Positions 1-7,354 are shown, counted from the stretch's first letter. The stretch: DNA of 16,410 nucleotides from Gallionella sp. UBA4737 (GCA_002403995.1 DHIV01000105.1:1-16410); one strand, 5' to 3'. Made by a program: numbers and translations. Notes: generated from the sequence alone by a model not told the origin.

Positions 1-1203
1 GGCAGCATTTCCGCCAACTCCGACACCGTGATCGGCGAGAAGATCGCCGCTGCGATGGAAAAGGTCGGCAAAGAAGGCGTGATCACGATTGAAGACGGCA
101 CCGGCCTGGAAGATGAACTGGACATCGTGGAAGGCATGCAATTCGATCGCGGCTACCTGTCGCCTTACTTCATCAACAACCAGGATCGTCAGCTGGCATT
201 GATGGAAAACCCTTACATCCTGCTGCACGACAAGAAGATTTCCAACATCCGCGACCTGCTCCCGGTACTGGAACAAGTCGCAAAGGCCGGCCGCCCGTTG
301 CTGATCATCGCAGAAGACGTGGATGGCGAAGCGCTGGCCACTTTGGTAGTGAACAACATTCGCGGCATCCTGAAGACCGTTGCCGTCAAGGCGCCCGGCT
401 TTGGCGACCGTCGCAAAGCCATGCTGGAAGACATCGCAATCCTTACCGGCGGCACCGTGATCGCTGAAGAAGTCGGCCTGTCTCTGGAGAAAGCCACGCT
501 GGCCGAATTGGGCCAGGCCAAGCGCATCGAAGTGGGCAAGGACAACACCATCATCATCGATGGCGCAGGCAAGGAAGATGCCATCAAGGGCCGTATCGGC
601 CAAATCAACAAGCAAGCCGAAGAATCCACCAGCGACTACGACAAGGAAAAACTGCAAGAACGCAAAGCCAAATTGGCTGGCGGCGTTGCCGTGATCAAGG
701 TCGGTGCAGCGACTGAAGTGGAAATGAAAGAAAAGAAGGCGCGTGTCGAAGACGCATTGCATGCAACTCGTGCAGCCGTTGAAGAAGGCATTGTTCCCGG
801 CGGCGGCGTGGCATTGTTGCGCGCCAAGGTTGCAGTAGCCAAACTCAAGGGCGCCAATCATGACCAGGACGCTGGTATCACCATCGTGTTGCGCGCCATG
901 GAAGCCCCGCTGCGCGCCATCGTGCAGAATGCCGGTGACGAGCCGTCAGTGGTGGTGAACAAAGTGACGGAAGGCAAGAGCAACAACTACGGCTACAACG
1001 CGGCGACCAGCGAATACGGCGATATGTTGGTCATGGGTGTGGTTGATCCGACCAAGGTGACGCGCGTTGCATTGCAAAATGCAGCCTCGATCGCCGGCTT
1101 GATGCTGACCACTGCATGCATGGTGGCCGAGTTGCCGGAAGACAAGCCTGCTGCCGGTGGCATGGGTGGCGGCGGCATGGGCGGCATGGAAGGCATGATG
1201 TAA
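1..1203 (+). CDS. groEL: 60 kDa chaperonin GroEL, 3' part (5' end outside window)
   Basis: ATP-driven double-ring cytosolic chaperonin that, with GroES, encloses and refolds unfolded proteins. The frame is open from base 1, where it reads GSISANSD, so the gene starts before the window; about 400 codons are present, against roughly 548 in the full family, so only about the first 148 residues are missing. Visible family signatures are ISANSD, KVGKEGVI, the apical-domain stretch FDRGYLSPYF, KAPGFGDRRKAML, the equatorial VEDALHATRAAVEEG (containing the conserved ATPase aspartate), GGGVAL, YGYNAAT and the Gly/Met-rich tail ending GGMEGMM. The first ATG inside the window is internal and not the start. 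The gene is presumably the second gene of a groES-groEL operon, but the upstream part cannot be seen. A strong terminator lies about 190 bp downstream. Identification is unambiguous from sequence similarity to E. coli GroEL. Confidence 0.98.
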   Translation, partial: GSISANSDTVIGEKIAAAMEKVGKEGVITIEDGTGLEDELDIVEGMQFDRGYLSPYFINNQDRQLALMENPYILLHDKKISNIRDLLPVLEQVAKAGRPLLIIAEDVDGEALATLVVNNIRGILKTVAVKAPGFGDRRKAMLEDIAILTGGTVIAEEVGLSLEKATLAELGQAKRIEVGKDNTIIIDGAGKEDAIKGRIGQINKQAEESTSDYDKEKLQERKAKLAGGVAVIKVGAATEVEMKEKKARVEDALHATRAAVEEGIVPGGGVALLRAKVAVAKLKGANHDQDAGITIVLRAMEAPLRAIVQNAGDEPSVVVNKVTEGKSNNYGYNAATSEYGDMLVMGVVDPTKVTRVALQNAASIAGLMLTTACMVAELPEDKPAAGGMGGGGMGGMEGMM

Positions 1204-1267
1204 CTGAACCTACTGATGAAACAACTAGCCATCTGACTAAGTTGGCAAGCTACACCAACTAAGTCAT

Positions 1268-1390
1268 TGGTTATGCGCGATTCGATTGCGGCGTTGCGCG
1301 GTGCTCACTTCCTCGCCTACCCTTAAGGTATGTCTCGGTCGTTGTGCTCCGTGCGCCTTGCACCCGAACCGCTCGCTACGGTTCAGTAAA
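1268..1390. repeat. imperfect inverted-repeat element, REP/MITE-like (candidate)
   Basis: Non-coding stretch between groEL and its terminator. It is GC-rich and roughly folds back on itself: GGCGTTGCGCGGTGCTC on the left faces GTGCTCCGTGCGCC on the right, around a central CCTTAAGG (1321-1328), and the outer flanks carry related CGATTCG and CGAACCG words. Pairing is imperfect, with bulges. The style resembles dispersed intergenic palindromic repeats of proteobacteria, but with one copy in the window this cannot be shown. It has no ORF or RNA gene that I recognise. Confidence 0.35.
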
Positions 1391-1393
1391 AAT

Positions 1394-1419
1394 ACAAACC
1401 CCGCTTCGGCGGGGTTTGT
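1394..1419. terminator. bidirectional intrinsic terminator
   Basis: Perfect 11-bp stem (1394-1404 with 1409-1419, core AAACCCCGC/GCGGGGTTT) closed by a TTCG tetraloop. On the plus strand it is followed by TATTT. On the minus strand the 3' side reads ATTTTTAC, a better U-tract. It probably ends the groEL transcript and insulates the tRNA-Phe promoter just downstream. Confidence 0.85.
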
Positions 1420-1443
1420 TATTTGGCGCGGTACCGGTATAAT
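1416..1443 (+). promoter_or_regulatory. sigma-70 promoter for tRNA-Phe
   Basis: A perfect -10 box TATAAT (1438-1443) is preceded at 16 bp by TTGTTA (1416-1421, 4/6 to TTGACA) and followed by a GC-rich discriminator GCGCGGC. That combination is typical of stringently controlled stable-RNA promoters. The predicted start is near 1450, about 65 nt before the mature tRNA. The -35 box overlaps the 3' arm of the preceding terminator. Confidence 0.7.
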
Positions 1444-1514
1444 GCGCGGCTTCCAAAGTTGGCTGGATTTGTTCATTTCATTGGGCTTGGTTAACGGAGA
1501 AACGCAGTAGCAAT

Positions 1515-1590
1515 GGCCTGGTAGCTCAGTCGGTAGAGCAGAGGATTGAAAATCCTTGTGTCGGTGGTTCGATTCCGCCCCGGGCCACCA
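1515..1590 (+). tRNA. tRNA-Phe (GAA)
   Basis: A 76-nt cloverleaf. Acceptor stem GGCCTGG pairs with CCGGGCC (one T-G wobble) and the CCA end is encoded. The D-arm contains TAGCTCAGTCGGTAGAGC. The anticodon stem GAGGA/TCCTT closes the loop TTGAAAA with anticodon GAA. The T-arm has GGTTCGATTCC. It reads the phenylalanine codons UUC/UUU. It stands alone, with its own promoter upstream and a terminator about 110 nt downstream. Confidence 0.98.
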
Positions 1591-1690
1591 GATTTCGCGT
1601 GCGATAGCACGCAAAATTAACTAGATAGTTTTAGTTGATAAATTTCGCATGCGGTAGCATGCAAAATCAACCCGGTGTTTCTGGTTGATT
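1591..1690 (+). repeat. tandem duplication of a 50-bp two-hairpin unit
   Basis: Two adjacent 50-bp copies (1591-1640 and 1641-1690) agree at about 37 of 50 positions by eye. Each copy has a first hairpin (GCGTGC-GATA-GCACGC at 1597-1612; GCATGC-GGTA-GCATGC at 1647-1662) followed by AAAAT, and a second stem (AACTA/TAGTT in copy 1; AATCAACC/GGTTGATT in copy 2). Substitutions between the copies keep the pairing, for example G1599-C1610 becomes A1649-T1660. It lies in the tRNA-Phe 3' trailer, before the terminator. Its function is unknown; RNA processing or attenuation are possibilities. Confidence 0.7.
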
Positions 1691-1700
1691 GATTTAAGTG

Positions 1701-1725
1701 GGGTTGCAGAGATGCAGCCCTTTTT
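1701..1725 (+). terminator. intrinsic terminator of the tRNA-Phe transcript
   Basis: 8-bp stem GGGTTGCA (1701-1708) / TGCAGCCC (1713-1720) with one T-G wobble, GAGA loop, followed directly by TTTTT. It sits 40 bp before the prfC start codon, so prfC either has a promoter inside this short spacer or depends on read-through. Confidence 0.8.
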
Positions 1726-1764
1726 CATTTCCGCGTACTCGATTGCGCAAAAGAAAGCAGCCTA

Positions 1765-3408
1765 ATGAGTAACCCTGCAGAAGAGATAAGCATCAGCACC
1801 CCATCAGTGAGCTCTGATGGGATCGTGCGTGAAGTCAAACGCCGCCGCACCTTCGCGATCATCTCCCACCCCGACGCGGGTAAGACCACGCTCACCGAAA
1901 AACTGCTGCTGTTCGGCGGCGCGATCCAGATGGCGGGTACGGTCAAGGCGCGCAAGAGCGGCCGCCACGCGACCTCGGACTGGCTGGAGATCGAGAAACA
2001 GCGCGGCATCTCGGTGGCCAGTTCGGTGATGCAATTCACCTACGACGATTGCGTGATCAATTTGCTCGACACGCCGGGCCACCAGGATTTCTCCGAGGAC
2101 ACTTATCGCGTGCTGACCGCGGTGGATGCGGCGGTGATGGTGGTGGATGCGGCCAAGGGCGTGGAAGCGCAGACCATCAAACTGCTCGAAGTGTGCCGTT
2201 TGCGCAACACGCCCATCATCACCTTCATCAACAAGATGGACCGCGAAGTGCGCGACCCGCTGGAAGTACTGGACGAGATCGAGTCGGTGCTGAAGATCAA
2301 ATGCGCGCCGGTGACCTGGCCGATCGGCATGGGCAAACGCTTTCAGGGCGTGTACCACCTGCTGAACGACGAGGTGCTGCGCTTTGTGCCGGGCGAGGCA
2401 AAAGCCGGCCAGGAAGTCGAAACCCTGAAAGGTTCGCAGATCGACCAGCTCGCGGCACAGTGCCCGAGCGAGATGAAGACCATGCGCGACGAGACCGAAC
2501 TGGTCTTGGGCGCGGGCGCATCGTTCGATCTGCACGAATTCCTCAGCGGACAGCAATCGCCGGTGTTCTTCGGCTCCGGGGTGAACAACTTCGGCGTGCG
2601 CGAGATCCTGCGCGCGCTGGTCGACTGGGCGCCCTCCCCGTTGCCGCGCGCCACCGATGTGCGCATCGTGCAACCCACCGAGGCCGCGTTCACCGGTTTC
2701 GTGTTCAAGATCCAGGCCAACATGGACCCGAACCACCGCGACCGCATCGCATTCCTGCGCGTGTGTTCCGGACGCTACACCTCGGGCATGAAGGTCAAAC
2801 ATCGCCGCACCGGCAAGGAAATGAAACTGGCCAACGCTGTGACGTTCATGGCGAACGAGCGCACCCGCATGGACGAGGCCTACGCGGGCGACATCATCGG
2901 CATCCACAATCACGGCCAGTTGCAGATCGGCGATGTGCTCACCGAAGGCGAGGCACTGACCTTCAAAGGCATCCCCTACTTTGCGCCCGAGCTGTTCAGC
3001 CGCGCGCGGCTGCGCGACCCGATGAAGGCCAAGCAGTTGCAGAAGGGCTTGCGCCAGTTGGGTGAAGAAGGCGCCGTGCAGGTGTTCGAGCCGCTGGTGG
3101 ATTCCAACCCGCTGATCGGTGCGGTGGGGCAGTTGCAGTTCGAAGTGGTCGAGCACCGCCTAAAATCCGAATACGGCGTCGATGCGGTGTTCGAGCGGGC
3201 CGGCATACACACCGCACGCTGGGTGACTTGCCCTGACGCCGCGCATCTCAACGAGTTCGTCAAAGCCAACCAGAGCCGTTTGGCCAAAGACGTGGACGGC
3301 AACTACGCCTACCTCGCCGACACCGGCGTGAACCTGCGCCTGGCACAGGAACGCTGGCCGAAAGTGCAGTTCCACGCGACGCGCGAGCATGGCCAGCAAC
3401 TAAGCTGA
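1765..3408 (+). CDS. prfC: peptide chain release factor 3 (RF3), GTPase
   Basis: Class II release factor: a cytosolic translational GTPase that removes RF1/RF2 from the ribosome after peptide release and aids post-termination quality control. The protein has 547 residues against about 529 in E. coli; the difference is a Ser/Glu-rich extension of about 18 residues before the conserved KRRTFAIISHPDAGKTT. GTPase motifs: P-loop SHPDAGKTT (34-42), EKQRGIS in switch I, DTPGH (102-106) and NKMDR (156-160). RF3-specific features include TWPIGMGK, VFKIQANMDP, ARLRDPMKAKQL and the C-terminal VNLRLAQERWP. The start is the first ATG; the Shine-Dalgarno is weak (AAGAAAG), so a later start near residue 20 cannot be excluded. 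The gene is monocistronic as far as can be seen, and no clear terminator follows it. A long antisense open frame overlaps it and is a codon-bias shadow. Confidence 0.97.
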   Translation: MSNPAEEISISTPSVSSDGIVREVKRRRTFAIISHPDAGKTTLTEKLLLFGGAIQMAGTVKARKSGRHATSDWLEIEKQRGISVASSVMQFTYDDCVINLLDTPGHQDFSEDTYRVLTAVDAAVMVVDAAKGVEAQTIKLLEVCRLRNTPIITFINKMDREVRDPLEVLDEIESVLKIKCAPVTWPIGMGKRFQGVYHLLNDEVLRFVPGEAKAGQEVETLKGSQIDQLAAQCPSEMKTMRDETELVLGAGASFDLHEFLSGQQSPVFFGSGVNNFGVREILRALVDWAPSPLPRATDVRIVQPTEAAFTGFVFKIQANMDPNHRDRIAFLRVCSGRYTSGMKVKHRRTGKEMKLANAVTFMANERTRMDEAYAGDIIGIHNHGQLQIGDVLTEGEALTFKGIPYFAPELFSRARLRDPMKAKQLQKGLRQLGEEGAVQVFEPLVDSNPLIGAVGQLQFEVVEHRLKSEYGVDAVFERAGIHTARWVTCPDAAHLNEFVKANQSRLAKDVDGNYAYLADTGVNLRLAQERWPKVQFHATREHGQQLS

Positions 3409-3710
3409 CAGCGAACTCAAACAAATGTGCGCGCTATAAAGGCCATGAAACTTGCTTTGTCCATGAGTTTGTACTCGGAATTTATCTTGTGTTTGAAAGA
3501 GGAAATTCTTCACTGACCGGGGGCAAACACAGCGGCACACGAAATCGTCACCAAGCGTTTGGAATGATTGACTGGGCAGTTTTGGCCGGGGTTCGCAGCG
3601 TCAGGTCGCGGCCGAACCCATTATTGTGAAATCCCGGCTTGAATTGATTTGATCCGCCATCAAACGCACCACGAAAATTTTTCGAGGTGCGTCGCAAGGC
3701 AACTTGCAAT
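3409..3710. other. intergenic region between convergent prfC and EF-hand gene
   Basis: About 300 bp without a credible gene. It contains two hairpin-forming inverted repeats: GGGTTCG/CGAACCC (3589-3595 with 3613-3619) and the stronger one at 3664-3692. I see no terminator with a good U-tract for prfC and no recognisable promoter. Confidence 0.5.
3664..3692 (-). terminator. long inverted repeat, probable terminator of the EF-hand gene
   Basis: ACGCACC (3664-3670) pairs with GGTGCGT (3686-3692). After one A-A mismatch the inner CGAAAA pairs with TTTTCG, making a nearly complete 29-bp palindrome. It starts 19 bp beyond the stop of the minus-strand EF-hand gene. The tract after it on the minus strand is only TTTGAT, so intrinsic termination would be weak; it could also act as an mRNA 3'-end stabiliser. 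Confidence 0.45.
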
Positions 3711-4004
3711 TTACATCCCGTGCTTGTAGCGTTGTTTCATTGCCCACACATTTCCCTCTGCAGGGGTCACCTTGCCATCTTTGTCGGTATCCATCTCGTC
3801 AAAGTTAGCCTTGATAGCCTTGAATGCATTCTCGGGTGTCTTGGCCAGCTCATCCCGGCTAAGGCCACCGTCCCCGTTGGTATCGGCCGCCTTGAATGCA
3901 GCCAGCGGGTCTGGCTTTGCTGGTTTGGGAGCGGGATCTGCTGCGAACGCAAGGTGCGCAGCAAGGGAAAGAACAACGGGAAAAACAAGTATGGCCTTAT
4001 TCAT
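3711..4004 (-). CDS. periplasmic EF-hand calcium-binding protein
   Basis: Small exported protein of 97 residues with two calmodulin-type calcium-binding loops. I chose the second in-frame ATG (4004) rather than the one 8 codons upstream, because GGAGA lies 7 nt before it and a classical signal peptide then starts at residue 1 (MNKAILVF, hydrophobic core to residue 20, likely cleavage AFA|AD after residue 21). A Pro/Ala/Lys linker (23-33) leads to the loops: DTNGDGGLSRDE (41-52) and DTDKDGKVTPAE (72-83). Both have Asp/Asn at positions 1, 3 and 5, Gly at 6 and Glu at 12, so both should bind calcium. Similar two-EF-hand periplasmic proteins are common in betaproteobacteria and usually lack an assigned role. 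It lies downstream of the Msr operon in the same orientation, but 399 bp away and behind its own palindrome-containing upstream region, so it is probably a separate unit. Confidence 0.85.
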   Translation of the reverse strand: MNKAILVFPVVLSLAAHLAFAADPAPKPAKPDPLAAFKAADTNGDGGLSRDELAKTPENAFKAIKANFDEMDTDKDGKVTPAEGNVWAMKQRYKHGM

Positions 4005-4403
4005 AAATTTCTCCGAAAAATTAAGCATAAATAAAATATTTGGACCGGAGGATGTTGCCGCCTTCTCCGTCCGTTGCCCATTTAATTAAGATGCAGTTTG
4101 TTTGTGGAAATGCATGCAAAGCAAGAAACGTTGATTACAATTGTAATCCCATTGCCTTTACCTTTTTCACCGCTGCCTGGAAGAACGACCCCATGTGCAA
4201 GTAGGATTATACGAATAATTTCAAATCAAATGAAGATGAAATTAGTGAGGCAGTGGCAGTCTCCGGAGTAGCGGCCATTTAAAATGTCTGGTTGCGCGCA
4301 CAGCAGTCACGCGGCAGTTTGCCCACTCACCCCAGGATATACCATCGCAACGGGCGCTCACACTTTCCCGATGCAGGCGCATCCCTGTTCCACACGAGAA
4401 AAA
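4005..4403. other. intergenic region between msrA 3' end and EF-hand gene
   Basis: About 400 bp, noticeably more AT-rich than its neighbours, with no credible ORF. The half nearest the EF-hand gene holds the palindromes TTAATTAA (4082-4089) and TGCATGCA (4111-4118) and the 16-bp palindrome described separately, and probably contains the EF-hand promoter. I cannot pick a convincing -35/-10 pair. No clear terminator for msrA is visible; GATGC-AGGC-GCATC at 4370-4383 is a short stem without a U-tract. Confidence 0.5.
4133..4148. promoter_or_regulatory. perfect 16-bp palindrome, candidate operator
   Basis: GATTACAATTGTAATC is a perfect palindrome located about 130 bp upstream of the EF-hand start codon. 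Its core fits TACANNTGTA, the half-site layout recognised by BlaI/MecI/CopY winged-helix repressors in Firmicutes. No such regulator is encoded in the window, so the assignment of a binding protein is speculative. It could also be read as an operator of another dimeric regulator. Confidence 0.45.
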
Positions 4404-5021
4404 TTATTGATATAACGCTGGGAATTGTTTGTGCAAATGTTCCAGCTTGGGCATGTCGTTGAAAACGATATAGGGCTGATAGGGATGCAATGCCAGATAG
4501 TTCTGATGATGCTCCTCGGCCGGATAAAACTCTTGCAGCGGCACGACTTGCGTGACAATGGGTGCGGAAAATGTGCGCGCGGCGGTGAGTTGCCGTATGT
4601 AATCCTGGGCGATTTTGTGTTGCTCATCGCTGGTGTAAAAAATCGCCGAGCGGTATTGGTTTCCGGTATCGGGGCCCTGGCGATTGAGCTGGGTGGGATC
4701 ATGCGCCACGCTGAAAAATACTTGCAACAGTTGCTGATAGGAAACCTGCTCCGGATTGAAATGGACACGCACCGATTCGGCGTGCCCGGTCGTCCCTTCG
4801 CTCACCATCTCGTAATGCGCGGTTGTCGCAGCGCCCCCTGAATACCCGGACACCACGTCTGTCACACCCTTGACGTGCTTGAACACCGCATCCACGCCCC
4901 AGAAGCAGCCCCCGGCGAATACCGCCGTTTGCTCGGCCGGTGCTGCACTGGCATTTGAAAGCGCCCCCAGACCGAACATGAGGCTTAGCAAACAGTTATG
5001 AATGTGTTTGATGATTAGCAT
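4404..5021 (-). CDS. msrA: exported peptide-methionine (S)-S-oxide reductase MsrA
   Basis: Reduces the S epimer of methionine sulfoxide in oxidised proteins back to methionine. 205 residues: an N-terminal signal peptide (hydrophobic 10-21, likely cleavage SNASA|AP near 26) places it in the periplasm, and the MsrA domain follows. Catalytic motif GGCFWG with Cys39; other family features are YSGG, GHAESVRVHF, the conserved HDPTQLNRQGPD and GNQYRSAIFY segments, and AEEHHQNYL. Apart from Cys39 the only cysteine is Cys10, inside the signal peptide, so the mature enzyme has a single cysteine and lacks the usual C-terminal resolving cysteine. It would need an external thiol donor, fitting the thioredoxin-like domain encoded immediately upstream. 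AAGGAG lies about 8 nt before the ATG; the gap to the upstream gene is only 18 bp, so this is the last gene of the msrB-dipZ-msrA operon. Confidence 0.95.
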   Translation of the reverse strand: MLIIKHIHNCLLSLMFGLGALSNASAAPAEQTAVFAGGCFWGVDAVFKHVKGVTDVVSGYSGGAATTAHYEMVSEGTTGHAESVRVHFNPEQVSYQQLLQVFFSVAHDPTQLNRQGPDTGNQYRSAIFYTSDEQHKIAQDYIRQLTAARTFSAPIVTQVVPLQEFYPAEEHHQNYLALHPYQPYIVFNDMPKLEHLHKQFPALYQ

Positions 5022-5039
5022 GATGACGCTCCTTTAAAA

Positions 5040-6755
5040 TCAGCCGAAGGTGAAGGCAAACGCCTCCGCACCGGTATCTGTAAATTCAATGCGGAAGGCA
5101 TGAACTGAATATTTTCCGCTTTGCCGGATGAGTTGGTAAAGCCGCTGCTCGCGGATCACGCCGTTGCCTTGCGCATCGATATCCGCGCCGTGATCTGCGC
5201 CGGGGGCGGCACCATCCAGCGTGACCCTGAAACGCACCGGCTTGCCGTTAAGTGTACCCAGCACCAGATGCAGGTCGCGCCCCTGAAAACGGTAACTGAT
5301 CGCACCGCCGGACGCCAGCACAGCGGCGGATTCTGCGGAAACCTGCCATTTGCCGCTCAACGCCCATTGGTCAAGTTTGAGCACGCGCGGTGCGCTGTAG
5401 TGCGAGGCAGCATCCCGCTTGATTGCTTCGGGTGAGACCAGATTCTGCTGGCGCGCATAACCCAGATAGGTTTCCGGCGAGCGTTCCATATCCGCAGCGG
5501 CAGCCGTGGCTCCCGACCCCGCCACCTGCACCAGTTCTTCGTTCATCGCCAGCACGCCCTGGTGCGCCTCCTTGAGCAGGGTCTGGATCATCTGCTCGGT
5601 TTCCTGATACGCACCTTCGCCGAAGTGTTGGTCGCGGACCCGGCCCTGAGCGTCTATCAGATAATGCGCCGGCCAATACTGGTTATGATACGCGTTCCAG
5701 ATCACATATTGGTTATCCATCGCCACCGGATAAGTGATGCCCAAATCATGGATCGCCTGCTCGACATTGTGCTGATCCTTTTCGAAAGCGAATTCCGGCG
5801 CATGCACGCCGATGATCACCAGACCCTGGTCGCGATATTTTTCATTCCATGCTTTCAGATAAGGCAGGGTGCGCAGACAGTTGATGCACGAGTAAGTCCA
5901 GAAATCGACCAGCACCACCTTGCCGCGCAGCATCTCGCTGGTCAGCGGCGGGGAGTTGAACCACTGCGTCGCACCGGCAATCGGCGGCATCGCGGAGGCT
6001 GTCGCGGCGACGGTTGCGCCGGATAGCTGAGGTGCGGTTGGCTGGGCCAGTTGCGCAATCAATTTTTGCTCGGTGTTGGCGGTGCTCAAAAAAGTGAACT
6101 GCGACAAAAAGCGCGTATCCCAGCCCAGCGCGATGAACACCACGCCGGCCAGCACGGCGACCCCCAGGCCGCGCCGTAACCACTCCTCTGCGCCCAGCCC
6201 GCGCTTCATCAGACTGAACACCCGGCCGCCCGCCAGCAGGGCTACCGCCAGCGAAGTCGCCGCACCAGCAGCGAACACCAGCAGCAGCAACGCGCTGTAA
6301 AGATTTGCGCCGTTCAATGCCGCGCCGGCCAACACCAGGCCCAGGATAGGCCCCGCACAAGGAGCCCATAAAAATCCGACCGCGACACCCAGCAGCAGCG
6401 AGCCTTTGAGGCTGGTCTGCCGGTCGGCGCGCTGTTGCAAGCGACCGCCGAAGGCGACGAATGGGCGCATCAGGCGTTCCGACAAGGCCGGGAAGATCAG
6501 CGCCAATCCCATCAGCAACAGCAACAGCATTGCCGCATAACGGCCATATTGATTCAATGCGATCAGCCACGCACCGCCGACTGTCGCGAGACTGGCGAGC
6601 AGCGTGAAGGTCGCGGCCATGCCGAGCAATATCGGCAGGCCGGAACGCCGGAACGACTGATCCGAACGGGCAAAGATGAACGGCAATACCGGCAACACGC
6701 ACGGGCTGAAGATGGTCAGCACACCGCCGAGGTAGGCCAGAAAAAAGATCAGCAT
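5040..6755 (-). CDS. DipZ-like thiol-disulfide transporter (CcdA domain + thioredoxin-like domain)
   Basis: Inner-membrane protein of 571 residues that most likely passes electrons from cytosolic thioredoxin across the membrane to periplasmic thiols. Residues 1-212 form a CcdA/DsbD-beta-type domain with about six hydrophobic helices and the paired membrane cysteines in FSPCVLPVLP (Cys19) and WAPCAGPILG (Cys133). A periplasmic linker leads to a TlpA/ResA-like thioredoxin domain with TYSCINC (Cys290/Cys293) and WPAHYLID containing the cis-Pro. Residues from about 440 on resemble the carbohydrate-binding-module-like C-terminal domain of Mycobacterium DipZ. There is no DsbD alpha domain. The start lies 6 bp after the msrB stop, and its AAAGGA ribosome site is inside the last msrB codons, implying coupling. 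Flanked by msrB and msrA, it is the obvious candidate reductant source for both. Cytochrome c maturation is a less likely alternative here. Confidence 0.92.
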   Translation of the reverse strand: MLIFFLAYLGGVLTIFSPCVLPVLPFIFARSDQSFRRSGLPILLGMAATFTLLASLATVGGAWLIALNQYGRYAAMLLLLLMGLALIFPALSERLMRPFVAFGGRLQQRADRQTSLKGSLLLGVAVGFLWAPCAGPILGLVLAGAALNGANLYSALLLLVFAAGAATSLAVALLAGGRVFSLMKRGLGAEEWLRRGLGVAVLAGVVFIALGWDTRFLSQFTFLSTANTEQKLIAQLAQPTAPQLSGATVAATASAMPPIAGATQWFNSPPLTSEMLRGKVVLVDFWTYSCINCLRTLPYLKAWNEKYRDQGLVIIGVHAPEFAFEKDQHNVEQAIHDLGITYPVAMDNQYVIWNAYHNQYWPAHYLIDAQGRVRDQHFGEGAYQETEQMIQTLLKEAHQGVLAMNEELVQVAGSGATAAAADMERSPETYLGYARQQNLVSPEAIKRDAASHYSAPRVLKLDQWALSGKWQVSAESAAVLASGGAISYRFQGRDLHLVLGTLNGKPVRFRVTLDGAAPGADHGADIDAQGNGVIREQRLYQLIRQSGKYSVHAFRIEFTDTGAEAFAFTFG

Positions 6756-6761
6756 GTTGTG

Positions 6762-7307
6762 TCAAATTCCTTTTGGCTTTGGCACAAAACGCAGCGCCAC
6801 CGTATTCATGCAATAACGCAAACCGGCTGGCTTAGGGCCGTCGTCAAACACATGCCCCAGATGTGCCTCACACAAAGTACACCGCACTTCGGTGCGCGTC
6901 ATGCCAAACATGTGGTCGGTAATCTCGCGCACATTCTCGGGTGCGATCGGCTGCCAGAAACTCGGCCACCCGGTACCGGAATCATATTTGGTACTGGCAT
7001 CGAACAGCGCGTTGTCGCAACATACGCAACGATACAGCCCCGGCTCATGCCTGTCATAACCCGGCTGTGAAAATGCCTGCTCCGTGCCCTGCTCGCGCGT
7101 CACTTCGTAAGCCAGCGGCGATAACCGCTTTTTCCATTCGGCATCCTTGCGCACCCTGGATAAGGTTGCGCGACCGAGCGGTTTCCCGTCATCGGAATAT
7201 TGCATGATGGTCACTTTGTCACTGCCGGATGCCTGGTCGGCAAACGCGCGTGTCGCCAAAGCCATGGTGAGTCCCGATAGCGCAAATAAAAAATGTCTGC
7301 GTTGCAT
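6762..7307 (-). CDS. msrB: exported peptide-methionine (R)-S-oxide reductase MsrB, Tat-type signal
   Basis: Reduces the R epimer of protein methionine sulfoxide, complementing MsrA. 181 residues. The N-terminus QRRHFLFALSG followed by a hydrophobic stretch and AFA|DQ (about 21-25) looks like a twin-arginine signal peptide, implying export in folded form. That would suit a zinc enzyme. The MsrB domain shows LSPLAYEVTREQGTE, zinc ligands C94xxC97 and C143xxC146, GTGWPSFW, HLGHVFDDGP and the catalytic Cys166 in RYCMN (usually RYCIN). A very good ribosome site, AGGAGGT, lies 7 nt before the ATG. It is the first gene of the msrB-dipZ-msrA operon and is divergent from the ECF sigma factor gene, with a SigF-type promoter motif about 100 bp upstream. 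Confidence 0.95.
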   Translation of the reverse strand: MQRRHFLFALSGLTMALATRAFADQASGSDKVTIMQYSDDGKPLGRATLSRVRKDAEWKKRLSPLAYEVTREQGTEQAFSQPGYDRHEPGLYRCVCCDNALFDASTKYDSGTGWPSFWQPIAPENVREITDHMFGMTRTEVRCTLCEAHLGHVFDDGPKPAGLRYCMNTVALRFVPKPKGI

Positions 7308-7354
7308 GTTTGTTACCTCCTTGGTCTTGTTCGATAGGCAAATCCTGCACTCGG

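Noticed and set aside
1264..1614. Minus-strand frame of 116 residues across the tRNA-Phe gene
   Set aside because: Its recognisable part (WPGAESNHRHKDFQ) is the well-known spurious translation of the antisense strand of a tRNA.
1804..3156. 450-residue minus-strand frame antisense to prfC
   Set aside because: His/Ala/Arg/Leu-rich low-complexity composition typical of the mirror frame of a GC-rich gene; prfC on the plus strand is a full-length, unambiguous family member.
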